A stretch of DNA of 64,000 nucleotides from Candidatus Palauibacter rhopaloidicola (GTDB taxonomy: Bacteria > Gemmatimonadota > Gemmatimonadetes > Palauibacterales > Palauibacteraceae): assembly GCA_026914155.1 (NCBI GenBank), contig JAPPGH010000045.1:1-64000 (forward strand). The letters are read 5' to 3'. This document shows, piece by piece, positions 55,161 to 63,452 of the stretch; the stretch's first letter is position 1; every line of letters starts with the position of its first letter. The position numbers and the translations under genes were made by a program. The notes under the pieces are model-generated. The model was not told the origin of the DNA, ran no database searches, and saw only the letters and a list, made by a program, of their open reading frames with translations.

Positions 55161-55997
55161 CTAGTTGCGGAGCGACATCGCGTAGACGACTCGCCGACCC
55201 GCTGCACGCCCGTTTCGGCCGGTGGCCGTACCGGCCAGCCGGACTTCGCGCACGCGTGAGAGATCCCCGGTCGCTACGCGGGCCTGGGTCGCGCCGTTCG
55301 ACAACCGGTACTCGAACGCCGCGCCGGGCTCGAGCGGGGACACGAACTCCTGGCCATTGCGCCGGATGGACACGGTCGACCCGGAATCGGGTCGGTGGAT
55401 GGCGTAGGTGAGCCGCCCGTAGACGCGAGCGAACGAGCCGGGCACGGGCATTGGGGCGAGGCTTCCGCTCCATCCGGTGGCGCGGCGGAACCACCGGGTC
55501 GACATCCGATTCGCACGATCCGCCCCGGCTGCCCGGCAAGCGGTCTCCGCCGCCGCCGAGACGCCGAAGACGGGCGTGAATCCGTCCGCGTAGGTCCAGG
55601 TCGCCTCGTACGGCCCGGAAGTCGCCGTGCCGCGCCACCCGGACTGAGGGTTCGCGGCGATGGAATCGTACACGAAGAGGTCGACCGAACCGTTCCCCGT
55701 GCCGCAAACGATCGCCCTCAACACGTCGACCCGGATGGACACCGCGTCGGGCGTCGCGAGGAGCAGATCGTCCGGCCCGGCGGCGCGGATCTCCGCTCCC
55801 AGCCCGTCGGACAGCACGCGCGTGATCTGCGAGGCCTGGATCGCGTCCTCATTACGCAGATGGAAGGCACTCTGACTCCCCAGCAGGCCGATGAGCAAGC
55901 CGATGAGCAGGCCGGCGCCTGTCAGCGCGACGAGCATCTCGGCGAGCGTGAAGCCTCTCTGACTGCGAGGCGGCACGAGGCGGCGCGGAGCGCTCAC
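55161..55997 (-). CDS. PilW-like minor pilin with type III leader
   Basis: The protein has 278 residues. A basic leader ends with the prepilin peptidase site RG|FTLAEMLVALTGAG; E at mature position 5 is present. The helix is followed by a large globular domain with two Cys near the middle. Size, position and leader fit PilW-type minor pilins, but overall similarity is low. The start is GTG at 55997, overlapping the preceding stop as GTGA. Confidence 0.8.
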   Translation of the reverse strand: MSAPRRLVPPRSQRGFTLAEMLVALTGAGLLIGLLIGLLGSQSAFHLRNEDAIQASQITRVLSDGLGAEIRAAGPDDLLLATPDAVSIRVDVLRAIVCGTGNGSVDLFVYDSIAANPQSGWRGTATSGPYEATWTYADGFTPVFGVSAAAETACRAAGADRANRMSTRWFRRATGWSGSLAPMPVPGSFARVYGRLTYAIHRPDSGSTVSIRRNGQEFVSPLEPGAAFEYRLSNGATQARVATGDLSRVREVRLAGTATGRNGRAAGRRVVYAMSLRN

Positions 55998-56362
55998 GGC
56001 GCAGCGGGCAGCGGGCGGGGCCGCGAGAGAACGACCTCGAAGTCGGCCGTCGGGGCCGGCGGCAGGGACACGGTCACGCGGGCGTGCTTGAGCCGCGGCG
56101 AGGGCTGGGTCACGTCGTGCGAGACGTCGAAGCGACGTTCACCGACATCGACGGTACTCGCGTGGGAGGTCGCCGCGGCGTGTCCGGCCCGGACGAGCGA
56201 CTCCACGGCGTTTCGACCCGCGAGCGTGTGCTCCGTCGCCCACCCCGCCCGGAGCGCCTGCGAACCGATCCCGAGCACTACGGCCGCCGCTCCAAGGACC
56301 CCGACGGACGTCACGACGATGGCCAGCAGCACCTCGACCAGACTGAAGCCCGTGGTCTTCAC
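55994..56362 (-). CDS. PilV-like minor pilin
   Basis: The protein has 122 residues, a very short leader (MKTTG) and FSLVEVLLAIVVTSVGVLG, the PilV/GspI-like N-terminus with Glu5. The remainder is a small domain of about 95 residues. The start is GTG at 56362 and it overlaps both neighbours (GTGA), so it is translated with the other minor pilins. Confidence 0.8.
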   Translation of the reverse strand: MKTTGFSLVEVLLAIVVTSVGVLGAAAVVLGIGSQALRAGWATEHTLAGRNAVESLVRAGHAAATSHASTVDVGERRFDVSHDVTQPSPRLKHARVTVSLPPAPTADFEVVLSRPRPLPAAP

Positions 56363-56817
56363 TGTGGAAACGGTTCCGCGCGAACCCGGCCCACGAAGTT
56401 CGAGACGAGCCGAATGCCGCGATCGCCGCGATACAGGTAGACGTTACCGGGGGATCCGTGACCGCGGGCGTTGAAGCGGAGGGTGGAGGGCCGCAGCCGC
56501 ACCGAGTCGAGCCGGCCGAGGGCGCGGCCTCCGAGGTCGACGCGAGACAGCAACGACCCTCCACTCCCCGATACTTCGAGCCGGGTCCCCGTGAGCGTCA
56601 CCGTAGTCGGCGCATGGGTCGCCACGGCGTGGAGGCGGGCCAGCGTGAGCTGCGACTCCGCCACCCGGGCGGCTCGCGTCAGACTGAACCGATCGAGGGG
56701 CTGGCGGGAGACGATGAAGGTCGCGGCCAATCCGGCGACCGCCAGCGCGACCGCGACCTCCACCAGACTGAACCCGTTCCGCCCTGTACGCGATCCATGG
56801 GATCCGCCGTGCTGCAT
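56359..56817 (-). CDS. GspH/FimT-like minor pilin
   Basis: The protein has 152 residues. A 14-residue leader ends NG|FSLVEVAVALAVAGLAATF. The C-terminal half has beta strands with STLRFNARGHGSPGNVYLYRG, typical of GspH/FimT. ATG at 56817 is chosen since AGGGAG lies 7 bases upstream; an earlier in-frame Met at 56862 lacks a good site. Confidence 0.82.
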   Translation of the reverse strand: MQHGGSHGSRTGRNGFSLVEVAVALAVAGLAATFIVSRQPLDRFSLTRAARVAESQLTLARLHAVATHAPTTVTLTGTRLEVSGSGGSLLSRVDLGGRALGRLDSVRLRPSTLRFNARGHGSPGNVYLYRGDRGIRLVSNFVGRVRAEPFPQ

Positions 56818-56907
56818 GAAATGCTCCCTTCCTCGAATGAGCGTTTCCGATTCTCTCTGCAAGCATCGTCCCCCGCGTCAACGGCGCATCAACGGCCGGC
56901 GTCCGGG

Positions 56908-57333
56908 CTAGCAATCCGTGCCCTCGACGATCTGTCCGACGGCTTCATCGGCGTTCCCGGAGGACGAATTGACGCACCATGTGTTCGGCGAGGACGCGTG
57001 TTTCGCCGTGATCTTGTAGCCGTCCGTATAGGCGGTCACCGTCAGCGCGATGTTCGTGCTGGCCTGGAAGTCCCGAGTCCCGTCGCCATCCAGGTCCGCC
57101 CCTCCGCCGGCGGCCACGCTGACCGCGGCATACGCCTGGTTGTTGAAAAAGTGCGCTTCCTCGGCCGTCATCATGTTGCGGATGTCGCTCTGCGCGGCGG
57201 CATCGAACGCCTTTTCCTTCGTACTCGTGAACTGCGGGATCGCGATCGCCGCGAGAATGCCGATGATGACGACCACGATCAGCAGTTCGATCAGCGTGAA
57301 CCCCTCGGCACCACTCTTCGTCGTTCTTCTCAT
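56908..57333 (-). CDS. pilA: Major type IV pilin
   Basis: This pilin forms the fibre. The protein has 141 residues. The leader ends EG|FTLIELLIVVVIIGILAAIA, the classic type IVa N-terminus with Glu5. The C-terminus has two Cys (NTWC and GTDC) that probably close the D-loop disulfide. ATG at 57333 is preceded by GAGGAGAGGG; a GTG at 57345 lies inside that ribosome site. The gene is flanked by the minor pilins on one side and the 57.4-57.9 kb gene on the other. No sigma-54 promoter is evident. Confidence 0.93.
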   Translation of the reverse strand: MRRTTKSGAEGFTLIELLIVVVIIGILAAIAIPQFTSTKEKAFDAAAQSDIRNMMTAEEAHFFNNQAYAAVSVAAGGGADLDGDGTRDFQASTNIALTVTAYTDGYKITAKHASSPNTWCVNSSSGNADEAVGQIVEGTDC

Positions 57334-57441
57334 CCCTCTCCTCACTTCCGCCCGGGTTGGATCTTCGGCAGCACCTCCGATAGGGCTGCGCGGGCCGCGG
57401 TTCCGGCGGGGCGCCGGTGACCGCGGACGGTCATCCCATAA

Positions 57442-57903
57442 TTAGGCATCGTCCAGCAACGGAGTCTCAACACCCCAGTCCGGCGGTTCATCGAAGCCGG
57501 TGGCGGCATGGATTCGGCCACGCCGGACCGACAGGGTCAGCGAATGCACCCTCCCGGCACCGTCACGCAGCGGTCGACGGATATCGTCCGTGCCGACCGA
57601 CGGCTCGGGACGCGGCAACCCAAGCGCGCGCAACGCCTCCGGCACGGTCTCGAACCCCTCCGCGAAGGCGGCCGTCCACGACCGGACGAGTGCCGGACCA
57701 CCGACCCGATCCGGCCTGGCTCGCAGACGCAACGTCCAGTCCGGAGCCTCGAAGCGCAGCCACCGGTCGTCGCCGGAGCGCCGGTCCGCCGCCGCGCGTC
57801 CGTACCGCTCGAAGGCGGCGTGGACGGGCTGGCCGAGCAGGTCCCGCACGCATGGAGCCGCCCCGCGGTGGCTCGAGTCTTCGTCGTTCTTGCTCGTGGA
57901 CAT
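57442..57903 (-). CDS. Hypothetical protein between pilC and pilA
   Basis: I do not recognise this protein. It has 153 residues, no signal peptide and no membrane segment. It is rich in Arg, Asp and Pro, with SWTAAFAEGFETVPEALRAL and GLPRPEPSVGTDDIRRPL as the more ordered parts. ATG at 57903 is 72 bp after pilC. Co-direction with the pil operon suggests a link, but the reading frame could be spurious since other frames are also open in this GC-rich stretch. Confidence 0.5.
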   Translation of the reverse strand: MSTSKNDEDSSHRGAAPCVRDLLGQPVHAAFERYGRAAADRRSGDDRWLRFEAPDWTLRLRARPDRVGGPALVRSWTAAFAEGFETVPEALRALGLPRPEPSVGTDDIRRPLRDGAGRVHSLTLSVRRGRIHAATGFDEPPDWGVETPLLDDA

Positions 57904-57975
57904 GCGGCAAGAAGAGGAACGAGGGGAAACCCCGCAAGCCGCGAGGATCCGCCGCCCGCGAGATCGCCGACCGCG

Positions 57976-59136
57976 TCACTGGATCGCGTTGATGAGTTCG
58001 AAGATGGGGAGGTACATGGCGATGATCATCCCGCCGACGAGACCCCCGAGGATCACGATCAGAACGGGCTCCAGTATCCTCAGCAGACTCTCGGCGCCGG
58101 CATCGACTTCGTCGTCGTAGAAGTCGGCGATCCGGGACAGCATCCCGTCGAGATCTCCGGTTTCTTCTCCGACGTGGATCATTCGGGCCACCATGGGCGG
58201 GAAGGCCCGGGTTTCGCGCAGGGGCCGCGCGATGGACTCACCCCGCCGGATCGCGACGCGACTCGCCTGTATCGCATCCTCGATCACGCGGTTCCCCGCG
58301 GTCCGCGCCGTGATCTCGAGCCCCTCGAGAATCGGAACGCCCGACGAGAGCAGCGTTCCCAGGGTCCGCGTGACCCGGGACACCGCGGCCTTCCGAATCA
58401 GCGGGCCGAGCACCGGCAGTTGCAGCAGCATACGGTCGACGTGCAGCCGGCCCGCGTCCGTGGCGACCCAGCGGCGCAGGATCAATGCCGCGCCGCCCGC
58501 CGCGGCGAGCAGCGCCCACCACCAGCTCTGGACGATCCCGGAGAGGCCGATGACCACGCGTGTCGGGAGAGGCAGCGTCGCATTGAAGCTCGCGAAGACA
58601 GTCTCGAAGGTCGGGATCACGAAGAGAAGGAGCGTCGCAACAACCGCGATGGCCACCGCGAGCACGACGGCCGGATAGAGCATGGCGCCCCTCACTTTTC
58701 GACGGATCTGTTCACTCTTTTCGAGGAAGGTGGCGAGGCGCTCGAGAATCCCGTCCAGCCTGCTCCCGGATTCGCCCGCATGGACCATGTTCACGTAGAG
58801 CTGCGCGAAAATGCGGGGGTGCCTGCCGAGCGCGCCGGCGAGGGTGTTTCCGGCCTCCACATCGCGAAGCGTGTCGCGGGCCACCTGCCGAAGCGCGGAG
58901 TTCTCCGCCTGGAGCGCGAGGGTCTCCAGTGTCCGGGTGAGCGGCAACCCGGCGCTGATCATCACGGAGAATTGCCGCGTGAAGAGTACGAGATCACGCG
59001 TTTTCACCCGTGCCGCCGGTGCGACGATTCGGCGCCTCGCGCGCCGGACCAGGTTCGCCGCGGCGGACCTCACGCGCGCCCGGCCGCGAGAGAGGTGGAC
59101 CGACCGCCAGCCCCCACATCGTCCACCCCGCGCCAT
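57976..59136 (-). CDS. pilC: Type IV pilus inner-membrane platform protein PilC
   Basis: PilC is the platform on which PilB/PilT act. The 386 residues contain two GspF-like repeats: VKTRDLVLFTRQFSVMISAG with GESGSRLDGILERLA, then LGTLLSSGVPILEGLEI with GEETGDLDGMLSRIADFYDDEV, and the C-terminal membrane helix LEPVLIVILGGLVGGMI. The usual N-terminal 50-60 residue beta region (YxARDxxG) is not seen; instead the first 45 residues are Arg-rich. The start is therefore uncertain (ATG 59136; an in-frame stop is just upstream). Confidence 0.9.
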   Translation of the reverse strand: MARGGRCGGWRSVHLSRGRARVRSAAANLVRRARRRIVAPAARVKTRDLVLFTRQFSVMISAGLPLTRTLETLALQAENSALRQVARDTLRDVEAGNTLAGALGRHPRIFAQLYVNMVHAGESGSRLDGILERLATFLEKSEQIRRKVRGAMLYPAVVLAVAIAVVATLLLFVIPTFETVFASFNATLPLPTRVVIGLSGIVQSWWWALLAAAGGAALILRRWVATDAGRLHVDRMLLQLPVLGPLIRKAAVSRVTRTLGTLLSSGVPILEGLEITARTAGNRVIEDAIQASRVAIRRGESIARPLRETRAFPPMVARMIHVGEETGDLDGMLSRIADFYDDEVDAGAESLLRILEPVLIVILGGLVGGMIIAMYLPIFELINAIQ

Positions 59137-59188
59137 CGCCGGCGGCCGGTCGCTATCGCTCTCCTCACGTACGTCGCGTCAACGCCGT

Positions 59189-60277
59189 TCACCGCGCGGA
59201 TCCATCGGGCGCGGACGTCCTCGCCATGCGACGGAACTCGGCGGGATCGGAGGTGATCCGAAGACATTCCTCGAAGTCCACCTGCCGCCGGACATAGAGC
59301 CGGTGGAGCGCATCGTTGAGCGTCCGCATGCCGAACCTGCGCGCGGCCTGCATCGCGGAGTGGATCTGATGGACCTTCGCCTCGCGGATCAAAGCGCGGA
59401 CGGCAGGCGTCGCGACCAGGATCTCGCAGGCGACGACACGTCCGCCGCCCTGGACGCGGCGAAGGAGCGTCTGCGTGATGACGCCCTCGAATACGTGGGC
59501 AAACTGTGCGCGCACCTGCTCCTGCCGGTGGGAGGGGAAGGCATCGATGATCCGGTGGATGGACTCCGCCGCGGAACGCGTATGCAGCGTCCCGAGCGCC
59601 AGATGCCCCGTCTCCGCGACCGTGAGCGCGGCTTGAATCGTCTCCGGATCCCGCAACTCGCCGATGAGAATCACGTCCGGGTCCTGGCGCAGGGCGTAGC
59701 GCAGCGCGCTGGCGAAGTCGGGCGTGTCCTGCCCGATCTCGCGCTGGTTCACGATGCAGCGCTTGTGCGGATGTACGAATTCGATCGGATCCTCGATCGT
59801 TACGATGTGGCCCGCGCGAGCCACGTTGATGCGGTCCACCATCGCCGCCAGCGTCGTCGACTTGCCCGAGCCGGTGGGCCCCGTCACCAGCACGAGGCCG
59901 CGCGGCTTGTCCGCCAGCCGACCGACGATCGACGGTACGCCGAGTTCGCGCAGGCTCGGGATCTCGACCGGCACGCGGCGGATGGCGCACGCCACGCTGC
60001 CCCGCTGCCGGAACAGGTTCGCGCGAAAGCGGGAAAGGCCGGGGATCGCGAAACCCAAGTCGAAGTCGGGCTCGCCCGCGAAGCGCTCGCGCTGGTCCTC
60101 CGAGAGCATCGAACGGCCCAGAGCCGCGGTGTCCTCCGGATCCAGAGCGGCCTCCGCGCGGCTGTCCGTGAGGTTGCCGTCGATCCGCAGCTTCGGGCGT
60201 TCGCCCACCGTAAGGTGCAGGTCGGACGCCCCCCGTTCGACCATCTCGCTCAGCAGTTCAACCAGACGTGCGTCCAT
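59189..60277 (-). CDS. pilT: Twitching motility retraction ATPase PilT
   Basis: PilT drives pilus retraction. The 362 residues have SDLHLTVGERPKLRIDG, Walker A GPTGSGKST, the Asp box, Walker B ILIGELRD and the His box GHLALGTLHT. The AIRxxK-type motif appears as ALIREAKVHQI. The length fits PilT and the lack of the CxxC pair separates it from PilB. It starts with ATG at 60277, ten bases after pilB. Confidence 0.95.
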   Translation of the reverse strand: MDARLVELLSEMVERGASDLHLTVGERPKLRIDGNLTDSRAEAALDPEDTAALGRSMLSEDQRERFAGEPDFDLGFAIPGLSRFRANLFRQRGSVACAIRRVPVEIPSLRELGVPSIVGRLADKPRGLVLVTGPTGSGKSTTLAAMVDRINVARAGHIVTIEDPIEFVHPHKRCIVNQREIGQDTPDFASALRYALRQDPDVILIGELRDPETIQAALTVAETGHLALGTLHTRSAAESIHRIIDAFPSHRQEQVRAQFAHVFEGVITQTLLRRVQGGGRVVACEILVATPAVRALIREAKVHQIHSAMQAARRFGMRTLNDALHRLYVRRQVDFEECLRITSDPAEFRRMARTSAPDGSAR

Positions 60278-60287
60278 CCGGCCCGGC

Positions 60288-61814
60288 CTACGCCGGCGTC
60301 TCCCTGAGCACGTCTTCGAGCGTCGCGATCCCCCTTCTCGCCTTGGCGAACCCGTCCTGCCGCAGAGTGGTCATCCCCTCCTTGACGGCGCAGCGCTCGA
60401 TCTCCTCCGAGGATGCGCCCGCCAGGACGAGCCGGCGGATCGTCGGAGACATCGGAAGGACTTCATACAGGCCCTGGCGGCCCGAATACCCCGATCCGTC
60501 GCACGAATGGCAGCCCGCGCCGCGGTAGAAGGCGGTGTGGCCGCGCCGGCCCGCTTCCAGCCCGACCGAACTCAGGATCTCCGGTGCGTAACTCGTCTCG
60601 ACCCGGCAGTCGGGACAGATCCGGCCTACGAGCCGCTGGGCGGTGATGACCTTGACGGCGACGGCCACGTTGAACGCTTCGATTCCCATGTCGACGAGTC
60701 GCGTCGCGGTCGAAGCGGCGTCATTGGTGTGGAGGGTGGAGAGCACGAGGTGGCCGGTGAGCGCCGCCTTCACCGCGATGCCGCCCGTCTCGCGGTCGCG
60801 GATCTCGCCCACCATGAGGATGTTGGGGTCCTGTCGCAGGAAGGCGCGAAGCGTCGTGGCGAAGGTAAGACCGATCTTCGGACGAACCTGGACCTGGTTG
60901 ATGCCTTCGATGCTGTACTCGACCGGATCCTCGGCGGTCATGATGTTCGCCTCGGGCGTGTTGAGTCGCGCGAGGGCGCTGTAGAGCGTCGTGGTCTTCC
61001 CGGATCCCGTGGGGCCCGTGACCAGGACCATGCCCGACGTCTGGGCGATCGCCGCGAGCAGCTCGCGCTCCGCGCGCGTCTCCATCCCGAAGGATTCGAG
61101 ATCGAAGGCCTGCCGCTCCCTGTCGAGGATTCGGAGAACGACTTTTTCACCGAACAGCGTGGGTAGCGTCGAGACCCGGAAGTCGATGACTCTGTCGGCG
61201 ACCGGCATGCGGATCCGGCCGTCCTGTGGAATCCTGCGCTCCGCGATGTTCAGGTCCGCCAGGATCTTGAGGCGGGACGTCAGGGCCGCCGCCAGTTGGA
61301 AGGGCGGCCGCATGATCTCCCGCAGTCTCCCATCGAGGCGATAGCGGACCCTCAATTCACCTTCGTACGGTTCGAAGTGAATGTCCGAGGCGCCGCGATG
61401 TACCGCATCGCCGAGGATGTCGTTGATGAGCCTGACGGCCGGTTCCTCACCCGCTTCGGCCGCACCGGCTTCGGGCGGCGGCGCCCCGGTCGCCTCCTCC
61501 GCGCCCCCGCTCTTGCGTGTCGTGGCGGCTTCATAGCTCCGGTCGATCCGTTGGCGGAGCGTGTGTTCTCCCACTCCAACGGCGTCGATCTCGAACTGGG
61601 TGAGGAACTGAAGGTCGTCGATGAGCGCCGCGTCGGACGGGTCCGCCATCGCGACGGAGAGCGTCCGGCCGGTGCGCCGCAGCGGGAGCACGAGATGCCG
61701 ACTCGCGAACTCCGCCGGGATGAGACGAAGGACCTTCGGATCCGACGCCGGCCGCTTCCGTTTCGGGGCCGGGGTGGCCGCGGCCCGGGAGGGCGTCACC
61801 GCGTCCCCGCGCAT
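60288..61814 (-). CDS. pilB: Pilus extension ATPase PilB
   Basis: PilB powers pilus extension. The 508 residues have a shortened T2SSE_N domain (about 25-95), a Gly/Ala/Glu linker, SDIHFEPYEGELRVRYRLDG, Walker A GPTGSGKTTT, Walker B ILMVGEIRD and the zinc-binding CPDC...CHSC near residues 410-450. The ATG at 61814 overlaps the ComEA-like gene by 19 bases. At about 60 residues shorter than typical PilB, mainly the first N-terminal subdomain is lacking. Confidence 0.95.
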   Translation of the reverse strand: MRGDAVTPSRAAATPAPKRKRPASDPKVLRLIPAEFASRHLVLPLRRTGRTLSVAMADPSDAALIDDLQFLTQFEIDAVGVGEHTLRQRIDRSYEAATTRKSGGAEEATGAPPPEAGAAEAGEEPAVRLINDILGDAVHRGASDIHFEPYEGELRVRYRLDGRLREIMRPPFQLAAALTSRLKILADLNIAERRIPQDGRIRMPVADRVIDFRVSTLPTLFGEKVVLRILDRERQAFDLESFGMETRAERELLAAIAQTSGMVLVTGPTGSGKTTTLYSALARLNTPEANIMTAEDPVEYSIEGINQVQVRPKIGLTFATTLRAFLRQDPNILMVGEIRDRETGGIAVKAALTGHLVLSTLHTNDAASTATRLVDMGIEAFNVAVAVKVITAQRLVGRICPDCRVETSYAPEILSSVGLEAGRRGHTAFYRGAGCHSCDGSGYSGRQGLYEVLPMSPTIRRLVLAGASSEEIERCAVKEGMTTLRQDGFAKARRGIATLEDVLRETPA

Positions 61815-62494
61815 ACCTGTTCCCGGAAGCGGGCGAGCGTGCGCGGGCCGATGCCCCGGACGCGGGTGACGGCCTCCGGCGTTTCGAACGGTCCGTTCTC
61901 GCTTCGATCGTTGATGATGCGGGCCGCGAGGGCGGGTCCGATGCCCGACAGGCTCTCGAGTTGTGCGCGATCGGCCCGGTTGAGATCGATCCGTCCGCCT
62001 CCGGGCGGACAGCCCGTCGCCATCGGCGCGGCGCCAGCGGGAGCCAGGCGGGGCGCGGCGGGAGCGGGAGCCAGGCGGGGCGCCCCGGGCTCGAAACGGA
62101 TATGCGGGGCAAGGCGGCGCGCGGTGACCTCTCCCACTCCACTGACCCGTTCCAGGTCGGCCGTTTCACGGAACGGAGCACGTTGCCGCTCTTCGATGAG
62201 AGCCTCCGCGAGGCTCGGACCGACGCCGGGCAGCCGGCGCAACTCGTCGGCCGGGGCACGGTTCACGTCGATCCGTTCCCCATCGGCGAGCGGGGTCTGC
62301 GCCCGCTGCTCCCGAGTCAGCGCGGCGACGACCTCGCCCTCGATGCCCTCCAGATCCGTCGCGGGGTCGATCGTGTCGAGACCCTCGAGCCGGCCCGGGT
62401 CGGGCACGAGGAGGGTGCGCGTCACGAGACTCACGCCCACGAGCACGAGCGCGGCGCCCAGCGCCTTGCGTTCCGCGCGATTCAGATCCCACAC
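61796..62494 (-). CDS. ComEA-like helix-hairpin-helix protein
   Basis: The protein has 232 residues. An N-terminal membrane helix (about 10-30) is followed by two HhH modules: IDVNRAPADELRRLPGVGPS (about 75) and IDLNRADRAQLESLSGIGPA (about 170), with an Ala/Pro-rich repeated linker (APRLAPA twice). Each contains the GIGP/GVG hairpin that binds DNA. In competent bacteria ComEA pulls in DNA; its place at the head of the pil operon suggests pilus-linked DNA uptake (inference). The start is GTG at 62494. Confidence 0.85.
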   Translation of the reverse strand: MWDLNRAERKALGAALVLVGVSLVTRTLLVPDPGRLEGLDTIDPATDLEGIEGEVVAALTREQRAQTPLADGERIDVNRAPADELRRLPGVGPSLAEALIEERQRAPFRETADLERVSGVGEVTARRLAPHIRFEPGAPRLAPAPAAPRLAPAGAAPMATGCPPGGGRIDLNRADRAQLESLSGIGPALAARIINDRSENGPFETPEAVTRVRGIGPRTLARFREQVCAGTR

Positions 62495-62564
62495 CCCTCA
62501 CCTCCCCTCGTAGCAGGTCCGATTCCTGCCCGAGGATCGGGGAGCGGATCAACCGGTCATCAAA

Positions 62565-63245
62565 TCAGAAGATGAAGACGATCTCGGCCCAGCCGTCGAC
62601 CGGGGTCCCGTGGCGGAGCGCGGGGCGGTACTCCCACGCCCGCACCTGGCGCATGATGTCGCGGTTGAAGTCCTCATCCGGGGTCGGGGGATCCAGTTCA
62701 ACCAGGCTGGGACGCCCGGTCGCGTCGACGAAGACGCGCACCGTCACTTCCATGCCGCGGACCGCGCTCGGCGGGTCCCAGTGCGGCACGACGGACCTCG
62801 GCACGGGCGACACGTAGCCGTCGCCCTCGCCCCCGCCCGCTCCTTCCTCCCCGGCGCCGAACCCGGCCCCGAGACCGGGCGACGGTGCCGGCGCACCGAC
62901 GGGGAGCAGTTCGGAGGCCACGTCGATCTCCGCCTCGCGGACCTGGATCTCGGGCATGTCGACGGCGAGGACGGGCCGCGGCGGCGGAGGGATCTCGATC
63001 CTGCGCGGCATGGAGACCCTGACCGCCATCAGGCCGCCCCCGCCGGCGGTGAGATCGGAATCGACGCCGGGCCGCGCGGCCGACTCGAACTCGGGCGTCG
63101 GGCGCACCCACAGGAGGAGGAGGAACGCGTGCAGGAGGGCGGAGGCGAGCATCCCGCCCCACCACACGGCCCGCTCGCGGCCACGGGAACGCGATGAGGC
63201 GAACCGGTATCGCCAGTCCGGCCGTTTCCTTGTCGTCGTGCGCAC
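62565..63245 (-). CDS. TonB-family energy transducer
   Basis: The protein has 226 residues: a basic N-terminus, one membrane helix (about 29-48), a Pro/Glu-rich periplasmic linker with a Gly/Glu run (about 130-145) and a C-terminal TonB domain (VTVRVFVDATGRPSLVELDP, WEYRPALRHGTPVDGW). The GAGEEGAGGG stretch is low complexity. It would couple proton motive force to outer-membrane receptors; no ExbB, ExbD or receptor gene is in the window. The start is GTG at 63245. It is the first gene of the leftward block. Confidence 0.88.
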   Translation of the reverse strand: MRTTTRKRPDWRYRFASSRSRGRERAVWWGGMLASALLHAFLLLLWVRPTPEFESAARPGVDSDLTAGGGGLMAVRVSMPRRIEIPPPPRPVLAVDMPEIQVREAEIDVASELLPVGAPAPSPGLGAGFGAGEEGAGGGEGDGYVSPVPRSVVPHWDPPSAVRGMEVTVRVFVDATGRPSLVELDPPTPDEDFNRDIMRQVRAWEYRPALRHGTPVDGWAEIVFIF

Positions 63246-63452
63246 AGGTCCGATCCGACTCCAGAATGGTCGCGAGGCCGCCGGGACGGCGCCCCGCGGC
63301 CGTCAGCGGCTCCCCGCTGAAGCATCGTACGGAAGGCCGCCCCCCCGGGTTCCCGGCGCTTGCCGCCTGGTCAGACCCTCCGGCGGATGCAGCGACGCTC
63401 GAATGGCCGGGGTATTTCCGGGACACGACACTAGCAGCCATCTTCCGTCGCC

